This document shows, in pieces, positions 34,568 to 43,575 of a DNA stretch of 64,000 nucleotides (position 1 is its first letter; the number at the start of each line of letters is the position of its first letter). The position numbers and the translations under genes are program-made. The DNA comes from Rhizobium sp. C4 (lineage in GTDB: Bacteria > Pseudomonadota > Alphaproteobacteria > Rhizobiales > Rhizobiaceae). The notes below the pieces were generated by a model, which ran no database searches, was not told the origin of the DNA, and was given only the letters and a program-made list of their open reading frames with translations. The stretch is from contig NZ_JAJNCX010000006.1 of the NCBI RefSeq assembly GCF_021026315.1, forward strand, positions 1 to 64,000, read 5' to 3'.

Positions 34568-35782
34568 ATGGCGGCTCAACCCGTGCTTTCGATCTGCGTG
34601 CCTTCGCGCAACCGTCAGCTCTATTTCCGCCAGACCATCGATGCGCTGCTTCAAAGCGAGCGCGATGACGTGCAGTTCGTGTTCGTCGACAACTCCGACG
34701 ATCCGTCGAACATGAACACGTTCATGGCCGCAAGAGCCGGCGATCCGCGCATCACCTACCTGCCTTCCGGCGCGCAGGTTCTCTCGATGATGGAGAACTG
34801 GGAGCGCGCCGTTGCGGCAGCCACCGGCCGGTACGTCACCGTCATCGGCGATGACGATTACGCCGATCCGGACCTTGCCGGCTTCCTCCCCAATCTTGAA
34901 GCGAAGGTCGGCCATATCGACGCCCTCACCTGGAGCGGCTTCAACTACAACTGGCCGGTCGAAGGCGAACCGGCCCTGCCCCTGAAGCTCGACCTCAACG
35001 TCAAGGTCACCCGCTTCGACAAGCGCGACCTCATTGCCCGCGCCTTCCGCTGGGAAGGCGCGCTGCATGTGCCGCTCTGCGGCAATTCGGTCTATCACGG
35101 CGCCATCTCGCGGGCGCTGCTGCTCAAGATCCGCGACCATTTCGGCGGCCGCTTCTTCGAGTTCCCCACCATCGACTACGAGAACGCCTTCAAGGTCATC
35201 CTTACCGGTCAGGCCTTCTATCACGTCTCCCGCCCTTTCTCCGTCCCCGGCGTCTGCCCCTTGAGCAATTCGGCCGCAACGAAGACAATTGCCAGCGAAG
35301 ACGCTGCTGTAATCCGCTTCAATCAGGACCTCGGCCGCGACATCAACGACGATCCCCTGCTGGACGATACGCCCTTCCGCGCCGGTCATGGGGTGACCGC
35401 CACCATTTTCGTGATCCAGCACTGGCTATGCCGGAAATATGGTTTTCCACACGCAGGCTATGAGGAGAACCTGATCCGCGCCATGGTCCGAAATTGCGAG
35501 AACTACCGCGACCGCGAGAGCTTCGATGCGGTAACGGCCCGTTACCGGGTGTCACTTGCTCAATGGCAGGCTGGCCGCTACCTGCCGCTGTTCCAGCCGC
35601 ATTTCACGCCTGCGCCGACCGCGGCGCCCGTGGCTCATCCCCTGATCTGGACCGGCATCGACACCGATGCCAACCTGCACTTCGCCGAAGACGCCGCCGG
35701 CACCAGAACGCCGGGCGAACTGTTCGAGGTGCTCAGGGGCCTCATGACGCCGGCCGACGAGATCGAAATTGCACTGCACTGA
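34568..35782 (+). CDS. Glycosyltransferase, GT2 type
   Basis: The 404-aa protein has an N-terminal GT-A fold (about residues 1-110) with LSICVPSRNR and the nucleotide-sugar-binding acidic motif GDDDYADPD. The rest, about 290 residues, is not a known domain to me. GGAGA lies 4 nt before the ATG. It probably adds a sugar to a surface polysaccharide or lipid, but no polysaccharide genes are nearby, so the acceptor is unknown. Confidence 0.82.
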   Translation: MAAQPVLSICVPSRNRQLYFRQTIDALLQSERDDVQFVFVDNSDDPSNMNTFMAARAGDPRITYLPSGAQVLSMMENWERAVAAATGRYVTVIGDDDYADPDLAGFLPNLEAKVGHIDALTWSGFNYNWPVEGEPALPLKLDLNVKVTRFDKRDLIARAFRWEGALHVPLCGNSVYHGAISRALLLKIRDHFGGRFFEFPTIDYENAFKVILTGQAFYHVSRPFSVPGVCPLSNSAATKTIASEDAAVIRFNQDLGRDINDDPLLDDTPFRAGHGVTATIFVIQHWLCRKYGFPHAGYEENLIRAMVRNCENYRDRESFDAVTARYRVSLAQWQAGRYLPLFQPHFTPAPTAAPVAHPLIWTGIDTDANLHFAEDAAGTRTPGELFEVLRGLMTPADEIEIALH

Positions 35783-35868
35783 ACGCTTCAACGCAACACT
35801 GGCCTTGAACTCGTCTTTCCATATCGCCATTGTTCAACCTTGACCGGAATCGGGAGGAATGAACAAGC

Positions 35869-36345
35869 ATGGCGGATGACACGCTATATTACGAGGACTT
35901 CGAAGAGGGACGCGAATTCGTCTCCGCCGAGCGAACCGTTTCCGCCGAGGAGATCGTTGCTTTCGCATCCGAATTCGATCCCCAGCCCATGCATCTTGAC
36001 GAAGCGGCCGGCAAGGCCAGCATTCTCGGCGGGCTTTCGGGCTCCGGCTGGCACATGAGCTCGATTGCCATGCGGCTTTTCTTCGACACGGTCATCGGGC
36101 GCAGCGCCGCAGAAGGCGGCCCGGGTGTCGACTTCATGGAATGGCGCCGGCCCCTCATTGCCGGCGACACCGTGCGCCTGACGATCACGGTGAAATCGCG
36201 CCGGCCGCTGGCCTCCCGCCCCGGCATCGGTCTTGTGACGATGCAACACGTGCTGACGAACCAGAAGGGCGAGCGGATCATGCGCATGCAAGCCCCCGCC
36301 ATGCTTCGTTTGCGCGATGAACAGGCAGCGGAGGCAGGCCGATGA
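35869..36345 (+). CDS. MaoC-like dehydratase, first gene
   Basis: The 158-aa hot-dog-fold protein of the R-hydratase family has the hydratase signature region FASEFDPQPMHLDEAAGKAS with catalytic Asp and His, then GLSGSGWH. It likely hydrates enoyl-CoA or a similar thioester. It overlaps the next MaoC gene by 4 nt (ATGA). The two may form a heterodimer, as some two-subunit hydratases do. Confidence 0.87.
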   Translation: MADDTLYYEDFEEGREFVSAERTVSAEEIVAFASEFDPQPMHLDEAAGKASILGGLSGSGWHMSSIAMRLFFDTVIGRSAAEGGPGVDFMEWRRPLIAGDTVRLTITVKSRRPLASRPGIGLVTMQHVLTNQKGERIMRMQAPAMLRLRDEQAAEAGR

Positions 36346-36809
36346 GATTTGAAGACCTCTGGCCGCGCGACACGGCCTCCGAAATCGGCAGCTATCATTT
36401 CACCGCCGAGAAGATCATCGAATTCGCCACGAAATTCGATCCGCAATATTTCCATCTCGATGCCGAGCGCGCGAAGGACTCGCTTCTGGGCGGCCTCTGC
36501 GCCTCCGGCTGGCATGTCTGCTCGGCCTGGATGGGGCTGAACGTCGCCTACATGTTCGGCGAGTTCAGGCGCATGGCCAAGGAAGGCCATGAGCCGCCGA
36601 AGCTGGGACCGGCGCTTGGCTTCCACGATCTGCGCTGGCGTCTGCCGGTCTTTGCCGGTGATGTCATCACCTATTCGAACACCCTGACGCGAACCATCAA
36701 GGCGCCCAACCATGCCGACCGGCTGCTGCACGACGTCTATTGCGAAGGCAGGAACCAGAACGGCAAGGTCGTCGTCAACTTCATGCCGACCGTCATCGAA
36801 TTCATCTGA
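36342..36809 (+). CDS. MaoC-like dehydratase, second gene
   Basis: The 155-aa paralogue of the gene before has the corresponding signature FATKFDPQYFHLDAERAKDS with Asp and His, and GLCASGWH. Its translation is coupled to the first gene by the ATGA overlap. Both keep catalytic-looking residues, so neither is clearly the inactive half. Substrate unknown; a role in acyl-CoA metabolism is inferred from the fold. Confidence 0.86.
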   Translation: MRFEDLWPRDTASEIGSYHFTAEKIIEFATKFDPQYFHLDAERAKDSLLGGLCASGWHVCSAWMGLNVAYMFGEFRRMAKEGHEPPKLGPALGFHDLRWRLPVFAGDVITYSNTLTRTIKAPNHADRLLHDVYCEGRNQNGKVVVNFMPTVIEFI

Positions 36810-36884
36810 CTCCGCTCGCGTCGAAGTGTAGCCTCCCTCCCGGGCTCCACCCTGCGCGGCCGTTCAACACGAAAGAGCAAGCAC

Positions 36885-37364
36885 ATGAGCGTCTACGGTT
36901 TCACCGCAAATGACATCAACGGCAAGGAGCGCAAGCTCGAAGAGTTCAAGGGCAAGGTGCTCCTGATCGTCAACACCGCGAGCGCCTGCGGGCTGACGCC
37001 GCAATATGCCGGCCTGCAATCGCTCTACGAGAAGTACAATGGCGAACTCGTCGTCCTCGGCTTCCCCTGCAACCAGTTCGGCGAGCAGGAGAAGGGCGAC
37101 AGCGAAGAGATCAAGTCGTTCTGCGACCTGCGCTTCAACATCAAGTTCCCGCTCTTCGAGAAGATCGAGGTCAACGGCGCCGGGGCGCATCCGCTCTACA
37201 AGTATCTGACGCATGAGAAGCCCGGCCTGCTCGGCACCGAGGCGATCAAGTGGAACTTCACCAAGTTCCTCATCGGCCGCGATGGCGAACCGGTGAAGCG
37301 CTATGCGCCGACCACGACGCCCGAAGAGATCGACGGCGACATCGACGCACTGGTCAAGGGCTGA
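36885..37364 (+). CDS. Glutathione peroxidase (Cys type)
   Basis: The 159-aa enzyme reduces peroxides using glutathione or thioredoxin. The peroxidatic C35 lies in NTASACGLTPQY, where animal enzymes have selenocysteine. The tetrad partners are Gln in FPCNQFGEQE and Trp/Asn in KWNFTKFL. Bacterial Cys forms often use thioredoxin. It is followed after 5 nt by an AraC gene on the same strand. Confidence 0.93.
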   Translation: MSVYGFTANDINGKERKLEEFKGKVLLIVNTASACGLTPQYAGLQSLYEKYNGELVVLGFPCNQFGEQEKGDSEEIKSFCDLRFNIKFPLFEKIEVNGAGAHPLYKYLTHEKPGLLGTEAIKWNFTKFLIGRDGEPVKRYAPTTTPEEIDGDIDALVKG

Positions 37365-37369
37365 CGTAG

Positions 37370-38200
37370 ATGGCCGACTTCGCCGCGTACCCAACCGGCG
37401 TGGAAGGCCTGCAGGCAGTGTCGGGGAAGAGCGCCCATTGCTTCCCCCGGCACACGCATGACGATTTCGGCATCGGCCTCGTGATATCGGGCGGGCAAAT
37501 GTCCGCCTCTGGCCGTGGGCAGGTCGAGGCCGGCCCCGGCCATGTCATCACCGTCAATCCCGGCGAAGTTCACGATGGCGCGCCGGTTCGGGGCGAGCCG
37601 CGCCAGTGGCACATGTTCTATCTGACCCCTGCCCTTGTTGATCAGATCGCGGAAGGCCTCGATGTCGCAAGAGCGGCGGCGCTGGAATTTCACAATCCGG
37701 TCATGGCCGATGCCAAGGCCGCCCGTCGCTTTGCCGTCGCGTGGCAAGGCGTTGTCGGAGACGGCATTTCACGCCCCTCTCCCGAGGCCGTCGACGAACT
37801 GCTGCTGACATGCCTTCACGGGCTTCTGGGCAACAGGCGCGGCGGTCACGATGCGCACCTCGCAACAGACCGGATCGCAAGGCTCCGCGCCATGATCGAT
37901 GACGACGTGGCGGGCGAACATTCACTCAAGCGCCTTGCGAACGAAGCCGGCTTGAGCCGTTTCCAGACGCTGCGCGCCTTTGCCCGCGCCACCGGTTTCA
38001 CCCCGCACGCCTATCTCGTTGAGCGCCGCACTCAGCTTGCCCGCCGCCTGATCCTCGCCGGCAATCCGCTCGCCGACGCCGCCGCGGCCAGCGGCTTTGC
38101 CGACCAGAGCCACATGACCCGCGCCTTCCGCCAACGCTATGGCCTGACGCCCGCTGCGGCGCGGAAGGCAGCCCAGTCTGCAATTCCGTTCAAGACCTGA
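37370..38200 (+). CDS. AraC-family regulator
   Basis: The 276-aa protein has an N-terminal cupin ligand-binding domain (HTHDDFGIGLVISG, and NPGEVHDG) and a C-terminal pair of helix-turn-helix motifs (about residues 180-270, ANEAGLSRFQTLRAFARATG and AAAASGFADQSHMTRAFRQ). It is followed after 47 nt by a LysE-type exporter, a pairing common in proteobacteria, and probably regulates that exporter. The gap to the peroxidase gene is only 5 nt, so co-transcription is possible. Confidence 0.9.
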   Translation: MADFAAYPTGVEGLQAVSGKSAHCFPRHTHDDFGIGLVISGGQMSASGRGQVEAGPGHVITVNPGEVHDGAPVRGEPRQWHMFYLTPALVDQIAEGLDVARAAALEFHNPVMADAKAARRFAVAWQGVVGDGISRPSPEAVDELLLTCLHGLLGNRRGGHDAHLATDRIARLRAMIDDDVAGEHSLKRLANEAGLSRFQTLRAFARATGFTPHAYLVERRTQLARRLILAGNPLADAAAASGFADQSHMTRAFRQRYGLTPAAARKAAQSAIPFKT

Positions 38201-38247
38201 CGCCGCGACCGGCGCGACAAGAAGGCTCCATGCACAAGGAGCCCTCC

Positions 38248-38862
38248 ATGACGCCGGAATTCTATCTCACAGCCCTCATCGTCGTTGCCACACCCGGCAC
38301 CGGCGCGCTTTACACCATTGCCACCGGCCTCGGCGAAGGCCCTCGCCGCAGTATCGCCGCCGCCTTCGGCTGCACGCTCGGCATCGTCCCGCATATGGCG
38401 GCGGCACTCACGGGCCTTGCCGCCGTGCTCCACGGCAGCCCGATGGCCTTCAATATCCTGAAGCTCTGCGGCGTCGCCTATCTCGCCTATATGGCCTTCG
38501 GCCTGATCGTCTCGAAAGCCGCAGCGCCATCGGCAGCGCAAACGCCGGATGGTCGAACGGCCATGGAGATTGTCATCAAGGCGATCCTGATCAACCTGCT
38601 CAATCCGAAGCTGTCGCTCTTCTTCCTCGCCTTCCTGCCGCAGTTCATCAATGCAGAGGCGCCCGATGCATTCGGCAAGATGATCGAGGCCAGCCTCACC
38701 TTCATGGCGCTGACCTTCGTCGTCTTCGCGGTCTACGGATTATGCGCCGCCGGCATCCGCCGACACATCATCGGCCGGCCGCAGATCACCACATGGATCA
38801 ACCGCACCTTCGGTGTCGCCTTTCTCGCCATGGCGACAAAGCTGGCGATGACGCAGCGCTGA
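38248..38862 (+). CDS. LysE-family amino acid exporter
   Basis: The 204-aa inner-membrane protein has about six hydrophobic segments and the family N-terminus MTPEFYLTALIVVATPGTGALYTI, with the TPGTG motif. It probably exports an amino acid or homoserine lactone-like compound. Two ATGs have ribosome sites: 38230 (AAGG) and 38248 (GGAG). I chose the second because the family starts there. Its stop is 3 nt from that of the opposing gene. Confidence 0.86.
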   Translation: MTPEFYLTALIVVATPGTGALYTIATGLGEGPRRSIAAAFGCTLGIVPHMAAALTGLAAVLHGSPMAFNILKLCGVAYLAYMAFGLIVSKAAAPSAAQTPDGRTAMEIVIKAILINLLNPKLSLFFLAFLPQFINAEAPDAFGKMIEASLTFMALTFVVFAVYGLCAAGIRRHIIGRPQITTWINRTFGVAFLAMATKLAMTQR

Positions 38863-38865
38863 CTT

Positions 38866-39918
38866 TTATCTGAGCACCGGCAACCGCGCCTGCATGGACG
38901 CCGGCAGACCGTGGATGAGAAGCTGGCGGAGGAACCGCCAGCCGAAGCCGACGCCAAGCACGATGAGGCCGATGGCGACGAGGATCCACATGATCAGGTT
39001 GCTCGTGGCAAGCCCGCCGAGCACGCCGGTATCCGTGCCGATCAGCGCGGCAAAGGCATAGCCGAGATAGACGAGACCGGCGGTCACGAAGGCACGGCGA
39101 TCGAGCAGCAGGCCGACGATCATCATCAGAGCCACGACGGCGACGACGAGCACGGCGCCCTCCGTCGTCTGCGGCTTCACGCTGCCGAATATGCCCTTGA
39201 GGATCGACGGCACGGCCACGAGATAGAGCCAGAAGGCAACGTCGGATCGCGTATAGAGGCGCTTCGGATCGGTCAGGTCGAAACGCATGGCGATGCCGAC
39301 AAGCACCACGCCGGCGGCGAGGAAGAGAATGGTGCCATATTGCTCGAAATCGCCGCGATAGAGGCCTGACAGCGCCAGAACCGTTATTGTAACGACGCCG
39401 GCAATGATGAGTGCCGCCAGCGCCACCGGCACGCGGTAGCGCCAGTAGAAGAGCGCCAGCGCCGCGCATTCCGCCGCCGCAAGCGCTGCCATGTGCAGCG
39501 CGCTCGCCGACATCGCGCTCACCTCACCCGAAATATAGTTTCGGTCGATATCGATGATCGTCCAGCCGGCGAAGAGCGCAAACGCGATGGTCAGCGCGAA
39601 GGAAGGCAGCGCCAGCCGCTGCCGGTAGACGAAGATTTCGGCGAGCGCGATCACCGCGGCCACAGCCGCATAGATCGGCGCGACACCGGCGATGCCGGTC
39701 AGCACCACGACGATGCCGATGGTGATGAGGATATCGTGATAGCCCCGGATGAAGCGCGGAATTTCGCTGTCTTCTTCCCGGTTGGGTTCGTCGGCAACCC
39801 CGCCGGCCGGCAGCGCCGCCCGCGCCTCGACAAAGCGGGAGAGCGGCTCCACCTGGCCGGACGAGATGATGCCGGCCTCGGCCGCAGCCGTCAGGCTTTC
39901 GCGCAATGTTTCAGCCAT
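38866..39918 (-). CDS. DUF2157 multi-span membrane protein
   Basis: The 350-aa protein has a soluble N-terminal segment (about residues 1-55, TLRESLTAAAEAGIISSGQVEPL, typical of DUF2157) and about ten membrane segments. Function unknown. It converges on the LysE gene with only 3 nt between stops. Upstream on the same strand lies apt, 36 bp away, so it might share that transcript. Confidence 0.75.
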   Translation of the reverse strand: MAETLRESLTAAAEAGIISSGQVEPLSRFVEARAALPAGGVADEPNREEDSEIPRFIRGYHDILITIGIVVVLTGIAGVAPIYAAVAAVIALAEIFVYRQRLALPSFALTIAFALFAGWTIIDIDRNYISGEVSAMSASALHMAALAAAECAALALFYWRYRVPVALAALIIAGVVTITVLALSGLYRGDFEQYGTILFLAAGVVLVGIAMRFDLTDPKRLYTRSDVAFWLYLVAVPSILKGIFGSVKPQTTEGAVLVVAVVALMMIVGLLLDRRAFVTAGLVYLGYAFAALIGTDTGVLGGLATSNLIMWILVAIGLIVLGVGFGWRFLRQLLIHGLPASMQARLPVLR

Positions 39919-39954
39919 GCAGTCGCCAGCCTCCGGCAGCGTTTGTCTATGAAA

Positions 39955-40494
39955 TCAATGCCCGTCGAATTCGACCAGCGTGCGCACGTCAACATCGAGC
40001 GCTTCCAGCTTCTTCCGGCCGCCGAGAGCCGGCAGGTCGATGATGAAGCAGGCCGCCACGATATCCGCGCCCATCTGCCTCAGGAGCTTGACCGCGCCTT
40101 CAGCCGTGCCGCCCGTGGCGATCAGGTCGTCCACGAGGATCACCTTCTCGCCCGGCTGCACCGCATCGCGATGCATCTCCATCTCGTCGACGCCATATTC
40201 GAGGCTGTAGGCCACGCGCACGGTGTCATGCGGCAGCTTGCCCTTCTTGCGGATTGGCACGAAGCCGGCAGACAGCTGGTGCGCAACGGCACCGCCCAGG
40301 ATGAAGCCACGCGCTTCCATCCCGGCGACCTTGTCGATCTTCGTACCGGCAAAGGGATGCACCAGCTCATCCACCGAACGGCGAAACGCGCGCGGATTTC
40401 CGAGCAGCGTCGTGATATCGCGGAACATGATACCCGGCTTCGGATAGTCCGGAATGTTGCGGATGGCGGCGATCAGTTCTTCAGTCAGCGTCAT
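39955..40494 (-). CDS. apt: Adenine phosphoribosyltransferase
   Basis: Makes AMP from adenine and PRPP in purine salvage. The 179-aa protein has [20 protein letters not shown], the adenine-binding [12 protein letters not shown] and the PRPP loop [16 protein letters not shown]. The ATG at 40494 has AAAGGA upstream. It follows petC on the same strand after a terminator. Confidence 0.95.
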   Translation of the reverse strand: MTLTEELIAAIRNIPDYPKPGIMFRDITTLLGNPRAFRRSVDELVHPFAGTKIDKVAGMEARGFILGGAVAHQLSAGFVPIRKKGKLPHDTVRVAYSLEYGVDEMEMHRDAVQPGEKVILVDDLIATGGTAEGAVKLLRQMGADIVAACFIIDLPALGGRKKLEALDVDVRTLVEFDGH

Positions 40495-40564
40495 GGATGG
40501 GATTCCTTTCGGCCTTTGATAGCGCATGCCACGGGACGTGCAAACGGTTTCTCGGGCGGACATG

Positions 40565-40588
40565 AAAAAGGCGGCCCTCGCGGACCGC
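40565..40588 (-). terminator. Terminator of the petABC operon
   Basis: On the minus strand AGGCGGTCC and GGGCCGCCT pair around GCGA, followed by T5 (plus-strand A at 40565-40569). It lies about 30 nt past the petC stop. Confidence 0.85.
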
Positions 40589-40619
40589 CTCGCTCATAAT
40601 TCAGCTGAGCCGTTAGGCC

Positions 40620-41495
40620 TCAGTGTTCCTTGTTCGCATAGACCGACTTCTTCGTGAGGTACACGAGGCCGGCGAAGATGACGAGGAAGACCATGACCAT
40701 GAAGCCGAGGCGCTTGCGCTCTTCCAGATGCGGCTCGGCGGCCCACATCATGAAGGCGGAGACGTCGCGGGCATACTGGTCGATCGTGGCCGGTGCGCCA
40801 TCGTCATAGGTGACCTGACCGTCGGAGAGCGGAGGCGGCATCTTCAGCGCTGAAGCGGCGGAGAAGTAGGGGTTGAAGTACGTGCCCTCAGCCACCTGGA
40901 TACCTTCCGGCGCAGCCGTGTACCCGGTCAGCAGCGAGTGGATATAGTCCGGTCCGCCTTCCTGATACTGCGTGAAGATGTCGATGAGGAAGGTCGGGAA
41001 GCCGCGTTCCACGCCGCGCGCCTTGGCAAGCAGCGAGAAGTCCGGGGGAGCTGCCCCGCCATTGGCGGCAGCCGCCGCTTCCTCGTTCGCGAACGGCGAC
41101 GGGAAGTGATCCGACGGAACGCCCTTGCGGGTGAACATCTCGCCGTCCCCGTTGGGGCCGTCCTGAACATCGTACTGCGAAGCGAAGGCCTTGACCTGCG
41201 CCTCGTTGTAGCCGAGCTCTTCCAGGCTGCGGAAGGCGACCAGCTTCATCGAGTGACAGGCCGAGCAGACTTCCTTGTAAACCTTGAGGCCGCGCTGAAG
41301 CTGAGCCTTGTCATACTTGCCGAAGGGGCCGGCAAACGACCAGTCCTCGTTCTTCGGCTTGAGGATCGGGAAGTGCCCGCCCTCGATCGCATGTTCGGTC
41401 AGTGCCTTCAGGTCATGCTCTTCGGCCGCGGAGGCGACGCCCCCGAAACCGACGAGCGTTGCGGCGATGGCGATGCTTGCAACAAGCTTTTTCAT
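40620..41495 (-). CDS. petC: Cytochrome c1 of the bc1 complex
   Basis: The heme c subunit passes electrons from the Rieske protein to cytochrome c. The 291-aa precursor has a signal sequence cleaved near ASAAEE (about residue 24), the heme motif CSACH (C77, C80, H81), the axial M219 in ALKMPPP, and a C-terminal membrane anchor (about 262-282). The frame is open far upstream into cytb, but GAGAGG before the ATG at 41495 fixes the start. It is the third gene of petABC. Confidence 0.96.
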   Translation of the reverse strand: MKKLVASIAIAATLVGFGGVASAAEEHDLKALTEHAIEGGHFPILKPKNEDWSFAGPFGKYDKAQLQRGLKVYKEVCSACHSMKLVAFRSLEELGYNEAQVKAFASQYDVQDGPNGDGEMFTRKGVPSDHFPSPFANEEAAAAANGGAAPPDFSLLAKARGVERGFPTFLIDIFTQYQEGGPDYIHSLLTGYTAAPEGIQVAEGTYFNPYFSAASALKMPPPLSDGQVTYDDGAPATIDQYARDVSAFMMWAAEPHLEERKRLGFMVMVFLVIFAGLVYLTKKSVYANKEH

Positions 41496-41521
41496 TGTAC
41501 TGTTCCTCTCCACCACGCGCA

Positions 41522-42778
41522 TCAGGCCTTGGCGCTCTTTTCGAGCACGGCTTCCGTGATCGAATTGGGCAACCGTCTTGGCGTCTCGATCAGGCCGAGA
41601 ACCGGCATGATGACGAGGAAGAAGCCGAAGTAATAGAGCGTGCCGAACTGCGCCATCAGCGTGTAGGTGTCGGTCGGCTGACGCGAACCCAGCCAGCCGA
41701 GCAGGATGCAGTCGGCGACGAACAGCCAGAAGAACAGCTTGTACCACGGACGATAGACGGCGGAGCGAACCTTCGACGTATCGAGCCAGGGCAGGAAGAA
41801 CAGCACGATGATCGAGCCGAACATCACGAGCACGCCGCCGAGCTTGGAGTCGATCGGGCCGACGTTGAAGGTGATGGCGCGCAGCATCGCGTAGAACGGC
41901 AGGTAATACCATTCCGGAACGATGTGGGCCGGCGTCTTCAGCGCGTTGGCCATCGTGTAGTTGTCCGGATGGCCGAGATAGTTCGGCATGTAGAAGACGA
42001 ACCAGCTGTAGGCCAGGAGGAAGATGACCACGCCGAGTGCATCCTTCAGCGTCGCATAGGGCGTGAAGGGCACGGTGTCGGTCTTCGACTTCACTTCGAC
42101 GCCCGTCGGGTTCGTCTGGCCCGTCACATGCAGCGCCCAGACGTGCAGGATGACGACGCCGGCGATGACGAAGGGCAGCAGGTAGTGCAGCGAGAAGAAG
42201 CGGTTCAGCGTCGGCTGGCCGACGGCAAAGCCGCCCAGCAGGAACTGCTGGATCCACTCGCCCACCAGCGGGAAGGCCGAGAAGAAGCCGGTGATCACCG
42301 TCGCCCCCCAGAAGGACATCTGACCCCAGGGCAGAACGTAGCCCATGAAGCCGGTTGCCATCATCAGGAGATAGATGAGCACGCCGAGGATCCAGAGAAC
42401 TTCGCGCGGCGCCTTGTAGGAGCCGTAGTAGAGCCCGCGTGCGATGTGCAGGTAGACGGCGATGAAGAAGAAGGATGCGCCGTTGGCATGCAGGTAGCGA
42501 AGCAGCCAGCCATGGTTCACGTCGCGCATGATGCCTTCGACCGAGCCGAAGGCGAGATCGACATTGGCAACATAATGCATGGCCAGCACAACGCCGGTCA
42601 GGATCTGTACGACCAGCATGACGGCCAGCATGGCGCCGAACGTATAGGCATAGTTCAGGTTGCGCGGCACGGGATAGGCAATGAAGCTATCATAGACCAT
42701 GCGCGGCAGCGGGAGACGGGAATCGACCCATTTCCCAAGACCGGTTGTCGGCTCGTAAGAAGAATGTCCACCACTCAT
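41522..42778 (-). CDS. petB: Cytochrome b of the bc1 complex
   Basis: The membrane core of quinol-cytochrome c reductase holds two b hemes and both quinone sites. The 418-aa protein has about eight membrane segments, heme-ligand histidines in [29 protein letters not shown] and [21 protein letters not shown], and the Qo-site [14 protein letters not shown]. The ATG at 42778 has GGGAGGGG upstream; the frame opens earlier at a TTG. It lies between petA (17 nt) and petC (26 nt). Confidence 0.97.
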   Translation of the reverse strand: MSGGHSSYEPTTGLGKWVDSRLPLPRMVYDSFIAYPVPRNLNYAYTFGAMLAVMLVVQILTGVVLAMHYVANVDLAFGSVEGIMRDVNHGWLLRYLHANGASFFFIAVYLHIARGLYYGSYKAPREVLWILGVLIYLLMMATGFMGYVLPWGQMSFWGATVITGFFSAFPLVGEWIQQFLLGGFAVGQPTLNRFFSLHYLLPFVIAGVVILHVWALHVTGQTNPTGVEVKSKTDTVPFTPYATLKDALGVVIFLLAYSWFVFYMPNYLGHPDNYTMANALKTPAHIVPEWYYLPFYAMLRAITFNVGPIDSKLGGVLVMFGSIIVLFFLPWLDTSKVRSAVYRPWYKLFFWLFVADCILLGWLGSRQPTDTYTLMAQFGTLYYFGFFLVIMPVLGLIETPRRLPNSITEAVLEKSAKA

Positions 42779-42795
42779 TATCAGGTCCCCTCCCG

Positions 42796-43374
42796 TCAAC
42801 CGATCTTGATGACGGTATCTTTTGTAAACGAGAAAATCGGCATCAGCAGGTTTTCAGGCGCAGGACCCTTACGGATACGGCCAGCCGTATCGTAGACCGA
42901 GCCATGGCAGGGACAGAACCAGCCGCCAAATTCACCCGCCTGACCGAGCGGAACGCAGCCGAGATGCGTGCACGAGCCGATCATGACGATCCAGTTTTCC
43001 TTGCCCTTGCCGGCCGAACGGTCGGCGCCGGTTGCCGGAGCATCGACCGGAAGGTTCTGGTTACGCGCCTTCGGGTCCTTGAGCTCCTCCAGCTTGACCG
43101 CGTTGGCCTCCTGAACTTCCTTGTCGGTGCGGTTGCGGATGAAGACCGGCTTGCCGCGCCACTTGACCGTCAGCGACATGCCCGGCTTCAGCGCCGTGAC
43201 GTCGACTTCGATCGATGCAAGTGCCAGCGTCGACGCATCCGGACGCATCTGGTCAATGAAAGGCCAGGCAACAGATACCGCGCCGACGGCGCCGGCCATC
43301 CCTGTGGCCAGATAAAGAAAATCGCGGCGAGTAGGCTCGCCCATGGTTTGGCTGTTCATGTCGTGGTCGCTCAC
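42796..43374 (-). CDS. petA: Rieske iron-sulfur protein of the bc1 complex
   Basis: The 192-aa subunit carries the 2Fe-2S cluster that takes electrons from quinol. The N-terminus has a twin-arginine-like [20 protein letters not shown] anchor. Cluster motifs are CTHLGC and CPCHGS (Cys and His ligands plus the disulfide cysteines). I use the GTG at 43374 because AGGGG precedes it and the frame gives VSDHD; ATG 43359 and 43344 are alternatives. It opens the petABC operon, which PetPR homologues control in Rhodobacter. Confidence 0.94.
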   Translation of the reverse strand: MSDHDMNSQTMGEPTRRDFLYLATGMAGAVGAVSVAWPFIDQMRPDASTLALASIEVDVTALKPGMSLTVKWRGKPVFIRNRTDKEVQEANAVKLEELKDPKARNQNLPVDAPATGADRSAGKGKENWIVMIGSCTHLGCVPLGQAGEFGGWFCPCHGSVYDTAGRIRKGPAPENLLMPIFSFTKDTVIKIG

Positions 43375-43575
43375 GGCTTCATCATCCCCTACGCAAAAGA
43401 TTGCGATACTCGTCCCATGATTCGATTCCTGCGGCAAACAAATGCCACAGATTCCCCTCAATCCGACCGAGGTTCTAAGCTTGATCAGACCTCATGTCCA
43501 GACGTGACAAGTATGGGATGGCACAATGTCGCGGGAAAAGGGGCGGCTTTGAGCTTTGTCAAGACTGTCGCCAAT

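Noticed and set aside
41496..42257. Long upstream extension of the cytochrome c1 frame into the cytochrome b gene
   Set aside because: It is antisense-free but out of frame with cytochrome b, has no bc1 homology, and a good ribosome site marks the start at 41495.
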